NCBI GenBank assembly: GCA_034675505.1
Contig: JAUCDD010000045.1
Location: 128,143-192,142 of the forward strand
Source of the DNA: Melaminivora sp034675505
Lineage (GTDB): Bacteria > Pseudomonadota > Gammaproteobacteria > Burkholderiales > Burkholderiaceae_C
Direction of reading: 5' to 3'
DNA: 64,000 nt
The position numbers and the translations under genes were made by a program. This document shows, piece by piece, positions 19,928-27,827 of this stretch. The notes below the pieces were generated by a model. It did not search any database and had not been told where the DNA came from. It saw only the letters and a list, made by a program, of their open reading frames with translations. Positions within the stretch are counted from its first letter, which is position 1; each line of letters opens with the position of its first letter.

Positions 19928-21852
19928 GCCCCAACCAGCTGGACCCCAAACTGCTCACGGTCGGCGGATTGTTCGACGGTGACGCCGCCTACACCGTGCC
20001 CATCTACCAGCGCAACTACGCATGGGGAGCTGTGCAGATCGAGCAGCTCATCAGCGACATCCAGGATGCGCAGGAGCGCGGGCAGAGCAATTACTTTCTG
20101 GGCAATCTCGTCGTCACCCCCAGGGGTGAAAGCGGCAAAAACTTCGAAGTCATCGATGGGCAACAGCGGCTGACCACGCTCTACCTGCTGCTGACGTTCT
20201 TGCAAGGTGATGGCAGCAGCCCCTGGACCCACCACCAGGGTCGCCTGCAATATGCATCCCGCGCGCGGGCCGCCGAAGCCCTTCGACGCATAGGACAAGA
20301 AACCTCTTTTCCTCCAGGGCAGATGCAAGGCCCGATGGCCGATGACGATGGTGCCATCCATGACGGCTTCAACATCATCCAGCAGCACGAAAAGCTGCGC
20401 CACCCGGCTGACCGGCACGCCTTTGCGGATTTTTTGCGCAAAAAAGTAACCGTCGTGCGTGCCTCACTGCCACCGAAGACCGACCTGAACCGCTATTTCG
20501 AAATCATGAACACACGCGGCGAGCAACTCCAACCGGTGGACATCGTCAAGGCACGCCTGATGAGCCAGCTGCCCGAATCCGAACGCGCTGCCTTCGCGTG
20601 GATCTGGGATGCCTGCGCCGATATGGATGTGTATGTGCAGATGGCTTTGACCCGTGGAAACACGGACTTGCGCGAAAGAATCTTCGGCTCCGACTGGTCC
20701 TGGCTGACGCTGCCTGACTTTGCAGCCCTTGTCTCGGCTTTTGTCAGCGCGCAATCACCCAACCCGCCTGATGCAGGCACGTTCATGCTCAGCCAAGCTT
20801 TGCCTCTGGACGCCGCCTTGCAAAAATACGCTCATGGCGGCAAGCCCGCCGCCAGCGCCGAAGAAGGCAGCGAGCGCTTTCGCTCCACCATCGAATTCCC
20901 GGTGTTCCTGCTGCATGTCCTGAAAGTCGCCAAGGGCGGCGAGGACGAAGACGAGGGACAGCTGGACGACAAGCGTCTCATCCAGTCGTTCACCAGGGCG
21001 ATACCCGAAGGTCAGGAGGCGCAGTGGGTGCGGGATTTTGCCTTTACCCTCCTGCGCTGCCGCAACCTCTTTGACAGCTTTATCCTGAAGCGCCAGTTCG
21101 CGGTCAGCGCAGAGGATGACGAAGGGGAATGGTCGCTGCAACGCCTGAAGAAGAATGTGTCCAACGACAAATCGACGCCGGGCTATGCCCATGTCTTTCG
21201 CCACGAGGGCACGGCCCAGGACAGCGATCCCGATTTCGATAAGCGTGATGTGCTGCTGCTGCAGTCCATGCTGCGCATTACCTACACCTCGCCGCGCGCC
21301 ATGCACTGGATGACCAAGACCCTCCAATGGTTGGTACGGCAGCCCGAGCCGCAGGCCATTGACAGTGCCGACCTGGCCAATTTGCTCAAGAACTTCGCCC
21401 GCGCCAAGGTGGCATCCGCCTTTCTGCACGCAGAATCCAAGCCGCAGGGCTTCGGCATCGCCCGGATCGTGTTCACCTACCTGGATTACCTGCTGCTGGA
21501 CGAGAAGGCGAAGGGAAATTTCAAATTCCAGTTTCGCAACTCCATCGAGCATTTCTATCCGCAGAACCCGGCCGAGGCGCAGTCAGGCGCCTTGGACCCT
21601 GAGAACAACCTTCACTGCCTGGGAAACCTCGCACTGGTCAGTGTCCGCGCCAATTCCAAGTTCAGCAACTATCCGCCCGAGGTCAAAGCCAAATACTCCA
21701 AGGCCGAGCACTCCAAGGGCAGCATAGAAGCGCAAAGCCCCAAGCTGCAACGCATGGCAGAGATCACGCGCAGCGAGGGATGGGGCGACAAGCAGGTGCA
21801 AGAGCACCACAAAGCCATGGTGGACCTGCTGACAGCGGATAGTCAAAAATAA
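19924..21852 (+). CDS. DUF262 and DUF1524 (HNH) protein, GmrSD/SspE-like
   Basis: A 642-residue protein. The N-terminal DUF262 domain shows TVPIYQRNYAWGAVQIEQL near residues 27-45, YFLGNLVV, and VIDGQQRLTTLYLLLTFL near 75-92, then FEIMNTRGEQLQPVDIVKAR near 190. The C-terminal DUF1524 domain has SIEHFYPQNP (about 539) and LGNLALVSVRANSKFSN (about 565), the His and Asn/Lys positions of a beta-beta-alpha metal nuclease. Together they match type IV restriction proteins such as GmrSD and the phosphorothioate-sensing SspE. ATG 19924 overlaps the upstream stop by four bases; ATG 19915 is an alternative. Its base composition is clearly poorer in GC than the flanks (55% in the sample 20341-20400, counted by hand). 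Confidence 0.9.
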   Translation: MSPNQLDPKLLTVGGLFDGDAAYTVPIYQRNYAWGAVQIEQLISDIQDAQERGQSNYFLGNLVVTPRGESGKNFEVIDGQQRLTTLYLLLTFLQGDGSSPWTHHQGRLQYASRARAAEALRRIGQETSFPPGQMQGPMADDDGAIHDGFNIIQQHEKLRHPADRHAFADFLRKKVTVVRASLPPKTDLNRYFEIMNTRGEQLQPVDIVKARLMSQLPESERAAFAWIWDACADMDVYVQMALTRGNTDLRERIFGSDWSWLTLPDFAALVSAFVSAQSPNPPDAGTFMLSQALPLDAALQKYAHGGKPAASAEEGSERFRSTIEFPVFLLHVLKVAKGGEDEDEGQLDDKRLIQSFTRAIPEGQEAQWVRDFAFTLLRCRNLFDSFILKRQFAVSAEDDEGEWSLQRLKKNVSNDKSTPGYAHVFRHEGTAQDSDPDFDKRDVLLLQSMLRITYTSPRAMHWMTKTLQWLVRQPEPQAIDSADLANLLKNFARAKVASAFLHAESKPQGFGIARIVFTYLDYLLLDEKAKGNFKFQFRNSIEHFYPQNPAEAQSGALDPENNLHCLGNLALVSVRANSKFSNYPPEVKAKYSKAEHSKGSIEAQSPKLQRMAEITRSEGWGDKQVQEHHKAMVDLLTADSQK

Positions 21853-21904
21853 TAGCCATTGACGCTTGCTGGACACGGGCTGGAAGCTGATTTGGCTCGT
21901 ATTT

Positions 21905-22132
21905 TTACCGCCGGCGCAACAGGTGGATGAACTCAGCGCCCTCGGTGCGCTGCTCCACCAGCTCATTGCCCGTCTGCCGCGCGAATGCCTGAAAGTCGCG
22001 CAGCGAGCCGGTGTCGGTGGCCACCACGCGCAGCAGCTGCCCGCTGGCCATGCCGGCCAGCGCCTTCTTGGCGCGCAGGATGGGCAGTGGGCAGTTCAGC
22101 CCGCGCGCATCCACTTCCTGATCAATCTGCAT
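21905..22132 (-). CDS. TusA/SirA-like sulfur carrier protein
   Basis: A 75-residue protein of the TusA family. It has the characteristic VDARGLNCPLPILRAKKAL with the CPxP motif, whose Cys accepts persulfide sulfur, then VVATDTGSLRDFQAFARQTG. TusA-like proteins relay sulfur in tRNA thiolation or other sulfur trafficking. The gene starts 8 bases after the NUDIX gene stop on the same strand, so the two are probably co-transcribed; cysM upstream makes a sulfur-related context. Confidence 0.88.
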   Translation of the reverse strand: MQIDQEVDARGLNCPLPILRAKKALAGMASGQLLRVVATDTGSLRDFQAFARQTGNELVEQRTEGAEFIHLLRRR

Positions 22133-22140
22133 GTCTCGTC

Positions 22141-22716
22141 TCAATCCTTGGGATGCGGCGCGGGCGCGTCCAGCCCGCGGCGGCGCTCGGCGTTTTCCTC
22201 GTCGGTGAAGAACACCGGCTCGTGCCCGCGCGAGCGCAGCCAGTCGGCCAGCGCGTAGCCGGTGCCCGCCGGCCAGCACTTGAGCTCGTGCAATTCGTAG
22301 AAGCGGTGGTCCACCAGCTCGGGCGACAGGCGCACCTGGCCGCTGGCCTGCACGTGGTAGGCGATGATGACCTGGTTCATGCGCAAGAACTCGTACACGC
22401 CCACCAGCCGCACGGCCTGGGCGTCCAGGTTGGTTTCTTCCTTGAGCTCGCGCGCGATGCCCTCCTCGGGCGACTCGCCGGCCTCCATGAAGCCGGTGAT
22501 CAGCGCGAACATCTTGGGCGGCCACAGCGCGTTGCGCGCCAGCAGTACGCGGCCCTCCACCTCGACGATGGCGGCCAGGACCGGGGTCGGGTTGTTCCAG
22601 TGCGTCCACTCGCAGGCCGGGCAGCGCAGGCGCTCCTTGGGGCCGCTGTCTTCCATCAGTACCCTGGGGGCCAGGGGCGTGGCGCAATGGGGGCAGAAGC
22701 GGTATTCGTGCTGCAT
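22141..22716 (-). CDS. NUDIX hydrolase with N-terminal zinc ribbon, NudC-like
   Basis: A 191-residue protein. A zinc ribbon of two Cys pairs (FCPHC at about 7-11 and RCPAC at about 31-35) precedes a NUDIX domain with the box GFMEAGESPEEGIARELKEE (about 76-95). This resembles the C-terminal two thirds of NADH pyrophosphatase NudC, which also removes NAD caps from RNA; the usual N-terminal domain is absent. The substrate is not certain. The NudC signature SQPWPFPxS is replaced by ALWPPKMFALITGF. ATG 22716 follows a TAGCTA-type repeat. Confidence 0.85.
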   Translation of the reverse strand: MQHEYRFCPHCATPLAPRVLMEDSGPKERLRCPACEWTHWNNPTPVLAAIVEVEGRVLLARNALWPPKMFALITGFMEAGESPEEGIARELKEETNLDAQAVRLVGVYEFLRMNQVIIAYHVQASGQVRLSPELVDHRFYELHELKCWPAGTGYALADWLRSRGHEPVFFTDEENAERRRGLDAPAPHPKD

Positions 22717-22730
22717 CACTATGTTTTTAA

Positions 22731-22776
22731 TAGCTACAGGCCGGCCATTGGCGCCGGCACAGGCGGGTTTTGGCCT
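22731..22776 (+). repeat. TAGCTA-type intergenic repeat, copy 3
   Basis: This copy fills almost the whole gap between cysM and the NUDIX gene. Its first 28 bases match those of the copy at 30158-30185 with one mismatch, and it ends GGCGGGTTTTGGCCT, like copy 6 at 57034-57079. Confidence 0.6.
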
Positions 22777-22777
22777 C

Positions 22778-23683
22778 TCAAGCCGGGAAAACGCCGGTGG
22801 ACAGGTAGCGGTCGCCCCGGTCGCACACCACGAACACGATGGTCGCGTTCTGCTCGCGGGCCGCGATCTGCTGCGCCACCCAGCAGGCGCCAGCGGCGGA
22901 GATGCCGCCAAACAGCCCTTCCTCGCGCGCCATGCGCCGGGCCATGTCCTCGGCGTCGTCCTGGCTGACCAGCACCAGCTCATCGACCAGCTGCGGCTCG
23001 TAGATCCGGGGCTGGTATTCCTCGGGCCACTTGCGGATGCCGGGGATGCGCGAGCCTTCGGCCGGCTGCGCGCCAATGATGCGCACGCCAGGGTTTTGCT
23101 CGCGCAGGAAGCGCGACACGCCGGTGATGGTGCCGGTCGTGCCCATGGCGCTGACGAAGTGCGTGATGCGCCCGCCGGTCTGCTCCCACAGTTCCGGGCC
23201 GGTAGTCTCGTAGTGGATGCGCGGGTTGTCGGCATTGGCGAACTGGTCGAGCACGACGCCCTTGCCCTGCGCCACCATCTGTTCGGCCAGGTCGCGGGCA
23301 TATTCCATGCCGCCGCTCTTGGGCGTGAGGATCAACTCGGCGCCGTAGGCGCGCATGGTCTGCGCCCGCTCGACCGACAAGTCCTCGGGCATGATCAGCA
23401 GCATGCGGTAGCCGCGCACGGCCGCCACCATCGCCAGCGCGATGCCGGTGTTGCCGGAGGTCGCCTCGATCAGCGTGTCGCCGGGGCGGATGCTGCCGCG
23501 CTCCTCGGCGCGGCGGATCATGGACAGCGCCGCGCGATCCTTCACCGAGCCGGCCGGGTTGTTGCCCTCCAGCTTGCCCAGCACCACGTTGCCGCGCGCC
23601 GCGTTGTCCTGCGCGCCGATGCGCTGCAGCGCCACCAGCGGCGTGCGCCCGATGGCGTCGTCAATCGTCGGATAAGTCGTCAT
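22778..23683 (-). CDS. cysM: Cysteine synthase B
   Basis: A 301-residue pyridoxal-phosphate enzyme of the O-acetylserine sulfhydrylase family. The cofactor lysine is in GNNPAGSVKDRAAL (about residue 50), followed by the substrate loop EATSGNTGIALAMVAAVRGY and the phosphate-binding GTTGTITGVSRFL. SRIPGIRKWPEEYQPRIY and similar features are typical of CysM rather than CysK, so thiosulfate or other sulfur donors may be used. ATG 23683 follows AAGG. The tRNA-Leu gene is divergent, 44 bases away. Confidence 0.93.
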   Translation of the reverse strand: MTTYPTIDDAIGRTPLVALQRIGAQDNAARGNVVLGKLEGNNPAGSVKDRAALSMIRRAEERGSIRPGDTLIEATSGNTGIALAMVAAVRGYRMLLIMPEDLSVERAQTMRAYGAELILTPKSGGMEYARDLAEQMVAQGKGVVLDQFANADNPRIHYETTGPELWEQTGGRITHFVSAMGTTGTITGVSRFLREQNPGVRIIGAQPAEGSRIPGIRKWPEEYQPRIYEPQLVDELVLVSQDDAEDMARRMAREEGLFGGISAAGACWVAQQIAAREQNATIVFVVCDRGDRYLSTGVFPA

Positions 23684-23727
23684 ACAGCCTTACTGTGCCA
23701 TAATTTGCGACTTCGCTTCTTGCGCCC

Positions 23728-23812
23728 GCCCGGGTGGTGAAATTGGTAGACGCAGGGGACTCAAAATCCCCCACCGAAAGGTGTGCCGGTTCGATTCCGG
23801 CCCCGGGCACCA
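23728..23812 (+). tRNA. tRNA-Leu (anticodon CAA)
   Basis: An 85-base class II tRNA. Acceptor GCCCGGG (23728-23734) pairs with CCCGGGC (23802-23808), then A and the encoded CCA. The D-arm has GGTGGTGAAATTGGTAGAC, the anticodon loop is CTCAAAA giving CAA, a long variable arm (CACCGAAAGGTGT region) follows, and the T-arm has GTTCGATTC. All marks of a leucine tRNA reading UUG codons are present. Confidence 0.97.
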
Positions 23813-23897
23813 CGAATTCGCGCGGCCGGCCGCCCAGGTTTTGCACAACCACAGGGCCACACCGGCCCTTGCGCCCGCGCTGTGCAGCGCAAAAATG

Positions 23898-23924
23898 GCT
23901 CGCCGCCCGGCGGGCTTTTTTTTT
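23898..23924 (+). terminator. Terminator downstream of tRNA-Leu
   Basis: GCTCGCC (23898-23904) pairs with GGCGGGC (23909-23915), one T-G pair included, with a four-base loop, followed by nine T residues. Confidence 0.8.
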
Positions 23925-23938
23925 GCCTCGCCCCGCCC

Positions 23939-24067
23939 TCATCCGCGTGGGCGCCGCCCGCCCGTGCAGGCCAGGTGGGGCGGGGCATCGGCCGGCTCTG
24001 GCGGCTTGCCCGGCACATCCGGCTCGACCGGCTGGTCGCCTGGATGGCGATGCGAAGCGTGCTGCAT
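23939..24067 (-). CDS. Small hypothetical protein, 42 residues, tentative
   Basis: Unrecognised. The ORF begins MQHASHRHPGDQPVEPDVPG and is rich in Pro, His and Asp/Glu. The case for a real gene is the strong ribosome binding site: GCAGGAGACTTTC directly precedes the ATG at 24067 on the minus strand. Against it are its small size and the lack of any known family. No signal peptide or membrane helix. It lies in the sparse region after tRNA-Leu. Confidence 0.4.
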   Translation of the reverse strand: MQHASHRHPGDQPVEPDVPGKPPEPADAPPHLACTGGRRPRG

Positions 24068-24736
24068 GAAAGTCTCCTGCAAGGCCAGGCGGCCTGGCCT
24101 GGTACAGCGGCCGAAACACCGGCCGGCCATGTCAACGAACGAATGAATGAATGAATGGATGGGTGCCGGGCGAGAGTGGGACAGCGGCGGCGCGCAGCGC
24201 CAGCTCGTCGCACCCCGGCAATCGGGATGCATGAGCCGCTGCCCGTTTCAACGGCGCCGTGCTGATGAGGCTGCATTCGTCTGCACCCAGGGCGCTTGCA
24301 AGCTGCAAGGCGGCCATCGCGCTTGATGGCCCGCCTGCGGCGCGCACCCTCGGCCAGCGTGAATCCAGCCGCAGCGGCGGTGGCTGGGCAGACAGTGGAG
24401 AAAGCACCACCAATGGGGTTCATCCACCGGCACCGGCCGGCCCGCTCGCCATCCCGCGGCGCCGAAAACTCAGGGTTGCCCGTGCGGACGGGCACTGCGC
24501 CGCATCGGTTGTGCGGGGTATAGGCCGGGGTATGGAGGCGGGTGGCTTGCGCCGGTCTTGCGGTTGTCGTTCATGGTGTCGTTGTCCCTGCGGATCATTT
24601 TTTGCGGCGGCTCATGGGCCGGACCGGTCACTCAAGCAGCAACCATAGGCGGCCCGGCAGATGGGCCATGTAGGACGATGGCGGACCCGCGTTACCGCCC
24701 GGTGACAGTCTGTACCGGTGTTGCGGCGCCCAGGGG
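24068..24736. other. Intergenic stretch without a convincing gene
   Basis: The region holds a short tandem array of the tetranucleotide GAAT, four copies at 24141-24156. The ORFs that run through it have arbitrary composition and no good ribosome binding sites. I see no RNA gene, terminator or mobile-element end in it. Confidence 0.5.
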
Positions 24737-24964
24737 TCAGCCTTCCTGGCGCTGCACCTGCTTGCGCCCGGCGTCGGTGAGAGTGAAGGCGCCTTCGGGC
24801 GTCCGGCGTATGTATCCCCACTCCAGCAGGCGGCCCGACAGGTGTTGCTTCAGGGCCTCGGGGACTGTCATGACGGGCTCCAGCTCAAGCCGCTTCAAGG
24901 TTTCCAGCTCATCCACGGTGGGCTCGAAGGTCGGGGCGTGGTAGGTGGACTGCGTGGTGGCCAT
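24737..24964 (-). CDS. Small conserved-looking hypothetical protein
   Basis: A 75-residue protein of unknown function, beginning MATTQSTYHAPTFEPTVDEL. The second half, EALKQHLSGRLLEWGYIRRT followed by PEGAFTLTDAGRKQ, reads like a compact winged-helix (a helix pair then a beta wing). A DNA-binding role is possible but unproven. ATG 24964 is preceded by AGGAG at proper spacing. It is a single-gene unit. Confidence 0.65.
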   Translation of the reverse strand: MATTQSTYHAPTFEPTVDELETLKRLELEPVMTVPEALKQHLSGRLLEWGYIRRTPEGAFTLTDAGRKQVQRQEG

Positions 24965-25236
24965 GGTGATCTCCTGTGGTCTGTTTTTGAGCCTGGACGC
25001 CGCAGGCAGCAGCGGCTCCAGGCGATCGCCAGCATAGGGCCGCCGGCCGCTCCTGCGCCATCGGCCAACACCCCATGTACGCGCGCGGGTTGCGCTTACA
25101 GCAGCCCGGCGGCGGCGCGGCGGCCCCGCTTGGGCGATGATCGCGGCGGGGGCGCCTGTCCGGCCCGCCTGCATTGCTCCGCGGCCCGGCCGCCTATCTC
25201 CTGAGCGGCCCGTGCGCGGTTGCCGCGCCCTCTCCC

Positions 25237-25617
25237 ATGCTCTACGCGCTGACTGCCTTGCTGATCTTCCAACTACTTGGTGAGGCGCTGGTGCAATGGC
25301 TGCAACTTCCGCTGCCGGGGGCATTGGCCGGGATGCTGTTGCTGCTGGCCGCGCTGCTGGCGCTGGGGCGCACCCCGGCGGCGCTGGAGCGCCTGGCCGG
25401 TGGGCTGCTGCAGAACATGATGCTGCTGTTCATTCCCTCGGTGGCCGGGGTGATGCTGCACTTCGGCCACCTGGCGCGCGAGTGGCTGCCCTTCGCCATC
25501 TCGGGCATCGTCGGCGCTGGCGTGACGTTTGCAGTCACCGCCTGGACCATGCACCGCGTGCTGCCGGCGCCGGTGGGCGCAACCGATGCTGCACCCGGGC
25601 AGCAGGAGGGCCGCTGA
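25237..25617 (+). CDS. lrgA: CidA/LrgA-family membrane protein
   Basis: A 126-residue holin-like membrane protein with four predicted helices: LTALLIFQLLGEALVQWLQL, PLPGALAGMLLLLAALLAL, the segment around NMMLLFIPSVAGVMLHF, and ISGIVGAGVTFAVTAW. The motif LPGxLxGMLLL and FIPSxVGxM-like stretch identify the CidA/LrgA family, thought to modulate murein hydrolase export, cell death or, in some bacteria, pyruvate uptake. ATG 25237 is the first Met of the conserved part. The next gene starts one base after its stop, as in lrgAB operons. Confidence 0.9.
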   Translation: MLYALTALLIFQLLGEALVQWLQLPLPGALAGMLLLLAALLALGRTPAALERLAGGLLQNMMLLFIPSVAGVMLHFGHLAREWLPFAISGIVGAGVTFAVTAWTMHRVLPAPVGATDAAPGQQEGR

Positions 25618-25618
25618 C

Positions 25619-26332
25619 GTGCAGGCGCTGCAATCCGTGCTGGCCGCATCGGCCCTGCCCTGGCTGGCGTTGACGCTGGCCGCCTACTGCGTGGCCGTGG
25701 CGCTGTACCGGCGCAGTGGCTCGCACCCCCTGTTGATTCCTGTGCTCACCGGCGTGGCGCTGGTGGTGGCGGTGCTGCTGCTGACCGGCACCTCCTACGC
25801 CACCTACCGCGCCGGCACCCAGCTGCTCACGTTGCTGGTCGGCCCGGCCACGGTGGCGCTGGCGGTGCCGCTGTTCGCGCAGCGCCAGCGCATCCGCGCC
25901 CTGTGGCGCCCGCTGGCGGTCGCGCTGCTGGCCGGCAGCACGGCGGGCATCGCCTCCGCGCTGGGGCTGGCCTGGGTACTGGGCGCGTCGCACGAGACGC
26001 TGCTGTCGCTGGCGCCGAAATCGGCCACCATGCCGATCGCCCTGCCGGTGGCCGAGCGCCTGGGCGGCACGCCTTCGCTCACCGCCGTGGGCGTGGCGCT
26101 GACGGGCATCGCCGGCGCCGTGCTGGCCGGGCCGCTGGCGCGGTTGCTGGGCACGCGCGATCCGGCGGTGCGCGGCTTCGCGGCGGGTGTGACGGCGCAC
26201 GCCATCGGCACCGCGCGCGAGCTGCAGTGCGGCCCGACGGCGGGCGCGTTTGCCGCCCTGGGCATGGGCCTGAACGGCGTCGCCACGGCCGTGCTCACGC
26301 CCCTGTTCATCGCCGCGCTGGGCTGGCTGTGA
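25619..26332 (+). CDS. lrgB: LrgB/CidB-family membrane protein
   Basis: A 237-residue multi-spanning membrane protein, the usual partner of LrgA. Typical features are HPLLIPVLTGVALVVAVLLL, VGPATVALAVPLFAQR, APKSATMPIALPVAERLGG (near residue 140) and AHAIGTARELQCGPTAGAFA near the end. It starts at GTG 25619, one base after the lrgA stop. Its last 26 bases overlap the end of the convergent photolyase gene. Confidence 0.9.
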   Translation: MQALQSVLAASALPWLALTLAAYCVAVALYRRSGSHPLLIPVLTGVALVVAVLLLTGTSYATYRAGTQLLTLLVGPATVALAVPLFAQRQRIRALWRPLAVALLAGSTAGIASALGLAWVLGASHETLLSLAPKSATMPIALPVAERLGGTPSLTAVGVALTGIAGAVLAGPLARLLGTRDPAVRGFAAGVTAHAIGTARELQCGPTAGAFAALGMGLNGVATAVLTPLFIAALGWL

Positions 26333-27827
26333 GGCGCTGCGCGCCCTCCTCCTCGCCGCCCTGCAGGAAGTGAAAGCGCATCAGCGTGCGCTGGCGGGCC
26401 TGGGCGTGGTCCACCACCGGATGGGGGTAGTCGATCCCCAGCCGCACGCCGCAGGCCTGCAGCGCTGCCGCCGGCAGCCCGGCCGGGTAGTGGATGTGCC
26501 GGTCGGGCAGGCGCGCCAGCTCGGGCACGTAGCGGCGGATGAACCGGCCCTGCGGGTCGAACCGCTGCGATTGCGTGACGGGGTTGAAGATGCGGAACCA
26601 TGGCTGCGCATCGCACCCGGTGGAGGCGGCCCATTGCCACCCGCCGTTGTTGGCCGCCAGGTCGTAGTCGTTCAGGTGCGCTGCGAAATGGCGCTCACCG
26701 CGGCGCCAGTCGATGCCCAGGTCCTTGGTCAGGAAGCTGGCGGTCAGCATGCGCAGGCGGTTGTGCATGTAGCCGCTCTGGTGCAGCTGGCGCATGGCTG
26801 CGTCCACCAGCGGATAGCCGGTGCGCGCCTGGCACCAGGCTTGCCACAGCTGCGGCGCATCGTCCCACGCTATGCGTTCGCAGCCGGGCCGGAATGCCTG
26901 GCCGACCACCTGCGGGTGGTGCCACAGGATCATGAAATAGAAGTCGCGCCAGCACAGCTCGGACAGCCAGGCCTGCGCGCCGGGTTCGCCCTGCGCCGCA
27001 CGCGCGTGCGCCAGCGCCGCTGCCGCGCGCACCGACAGGGTGCCAAAGCGCAGATGCACCGACAGGTAGGACACGCCCCGGCGGGCGGGAAAGTCGCGCG
27101 CCTCGTGGTAGTGCTGCAGCCGCCCGGCGAAATCGGCCAGCATGCGCTGCGCCCCGGGCGCGCCGGGGGGCAGGGCCAGCGCGTCCAGGTTGGTGCGCTC
27201 GAAGCCCAGCTGCGCCAGCGTCGGCAGCGCCGCCTGTCGCGGTGGCGCGGCCAGGTTGCGGGCGTGGCGCTGCACCGGGTATGGCGTGAGCTGGAAGGCA
27301 TCCAGCCGCTGCAGCCAGGCGCGCCGGTAGGGTGTGAAGACGCTGTAGGGCCGGCCCTGCTGGTTCAGCACCTCGTCGCATTCCAGCAGCGCCTGGTCCT
27401 TGTATTGAGAAAAGCCGATGCCGGCGGCCTGTAATGCGAGCGCCACGCCCGCGTCGCGCTCGCGTGCTGCAGGTTCGTAGTCCCGGTTGGCCAGCACCTC
27501 GCGCACGCCCAGCTCGCGCGCCAGCTGCACGATGCATGGCTGCGCCGGGCCGTGCCGCACGATCAGCCCGCCGCCGGCGGCGCCGCTGGCGCCGGCCAGG
27601 GCCTGCAGCTCCTGGTGCAGCGCGGCGACGCTGGCATGGATGAACTCCACGCGCCGGTCGGCGCGTGCCGGCAGCGCCTGCAGGATGGCGGTGTCGAACA
27701 CGAAGGCGCAGTACACGCGCGCATGCCGGCGCAGCGCGTGGTACAGGGCGGCATGGTCGTGCCAGCGCAGGTCGCGGCGAAACCACACCAGCGCGGCGCT
27801 GCCCTGCGCGGCTGCGGCGGGCGTCAC
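26307..27827 (-). CDS. phrB: Deoxyribodipyrimidine photolyase
   Basis: A 506-residue class I CPD photolyase that repairs UV dimers with light and reduced FAD. The N-terminal antenna domain starts ALVWFRRDLRWHDHAALYHAL; the FAD domain has SELCWRDFYFMILWHHP, GYPLVDAAMRQLHQSGYMHN, and the strongly conserved NDYDLAANNGGWQWAASTG, with the Trp residues of the electron path. GTG 27827 overlaps the LysR stop (GTGA), so the enzyme is coupled to the regulator gene. The C-terminus overlaps lrgB by 26 bases in a convergent arrangement. Confidence 0.93.
   Translation of the reverse strand: MTPAAAAQGSAALVWFRRDLRWHDHAALYHALRRHARVYCAFVFDTAILQALPARADRRVEFIHASVAALHQELQALAGASGAAGGGLIVRHGPAQPCIVQLARELGVREVLANRDYEPAARERDAGVALALQAAGIGFSQYKDQALLECDEVLNQQGRPYSVFTPYRRAWLQRLDAFQLTPYPVQRHARNLAAPPRQAALPTLAQLGFERTNLDALALPPGAPGAQRMLADFAGRLQHYHEARDFPARRGVSYLSVHLRFGTLSVRAAAALAHARAAQGEPGAQAWLSELCWRDFYFMILWHHPQVVGQAFRPGCERIAWDDAPQLWQAWCQARTGYPLVDAAMRQLHQSGYMHNRLRMLTASFLTKDLGIDWRRGERHFAAHLNDYDLAANNGGWQWAASTGCDAQPWFRIFNPVTQSQRFDPQGRFIRRYVPELARLPDRHIHYPAGLPAAALQACGVRLGIDYPHPVVDHAQARQRTLMRFHFLQGGEEEGAQRLTASPARR

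Noticed and set aside
24141..24156. A CRISPR-like or larger tandem repeat after tRNA-Leu
   Set aside because: Only four GAAT units are present, with no spacers and no cas genes.
23728..24736. An integration site at tRNA-Leu
   Set aside because: No integrase, no repeat of the tRNA 3' end and no phage genes follow; the accessory block lies on the other side and 1.9 kb away.
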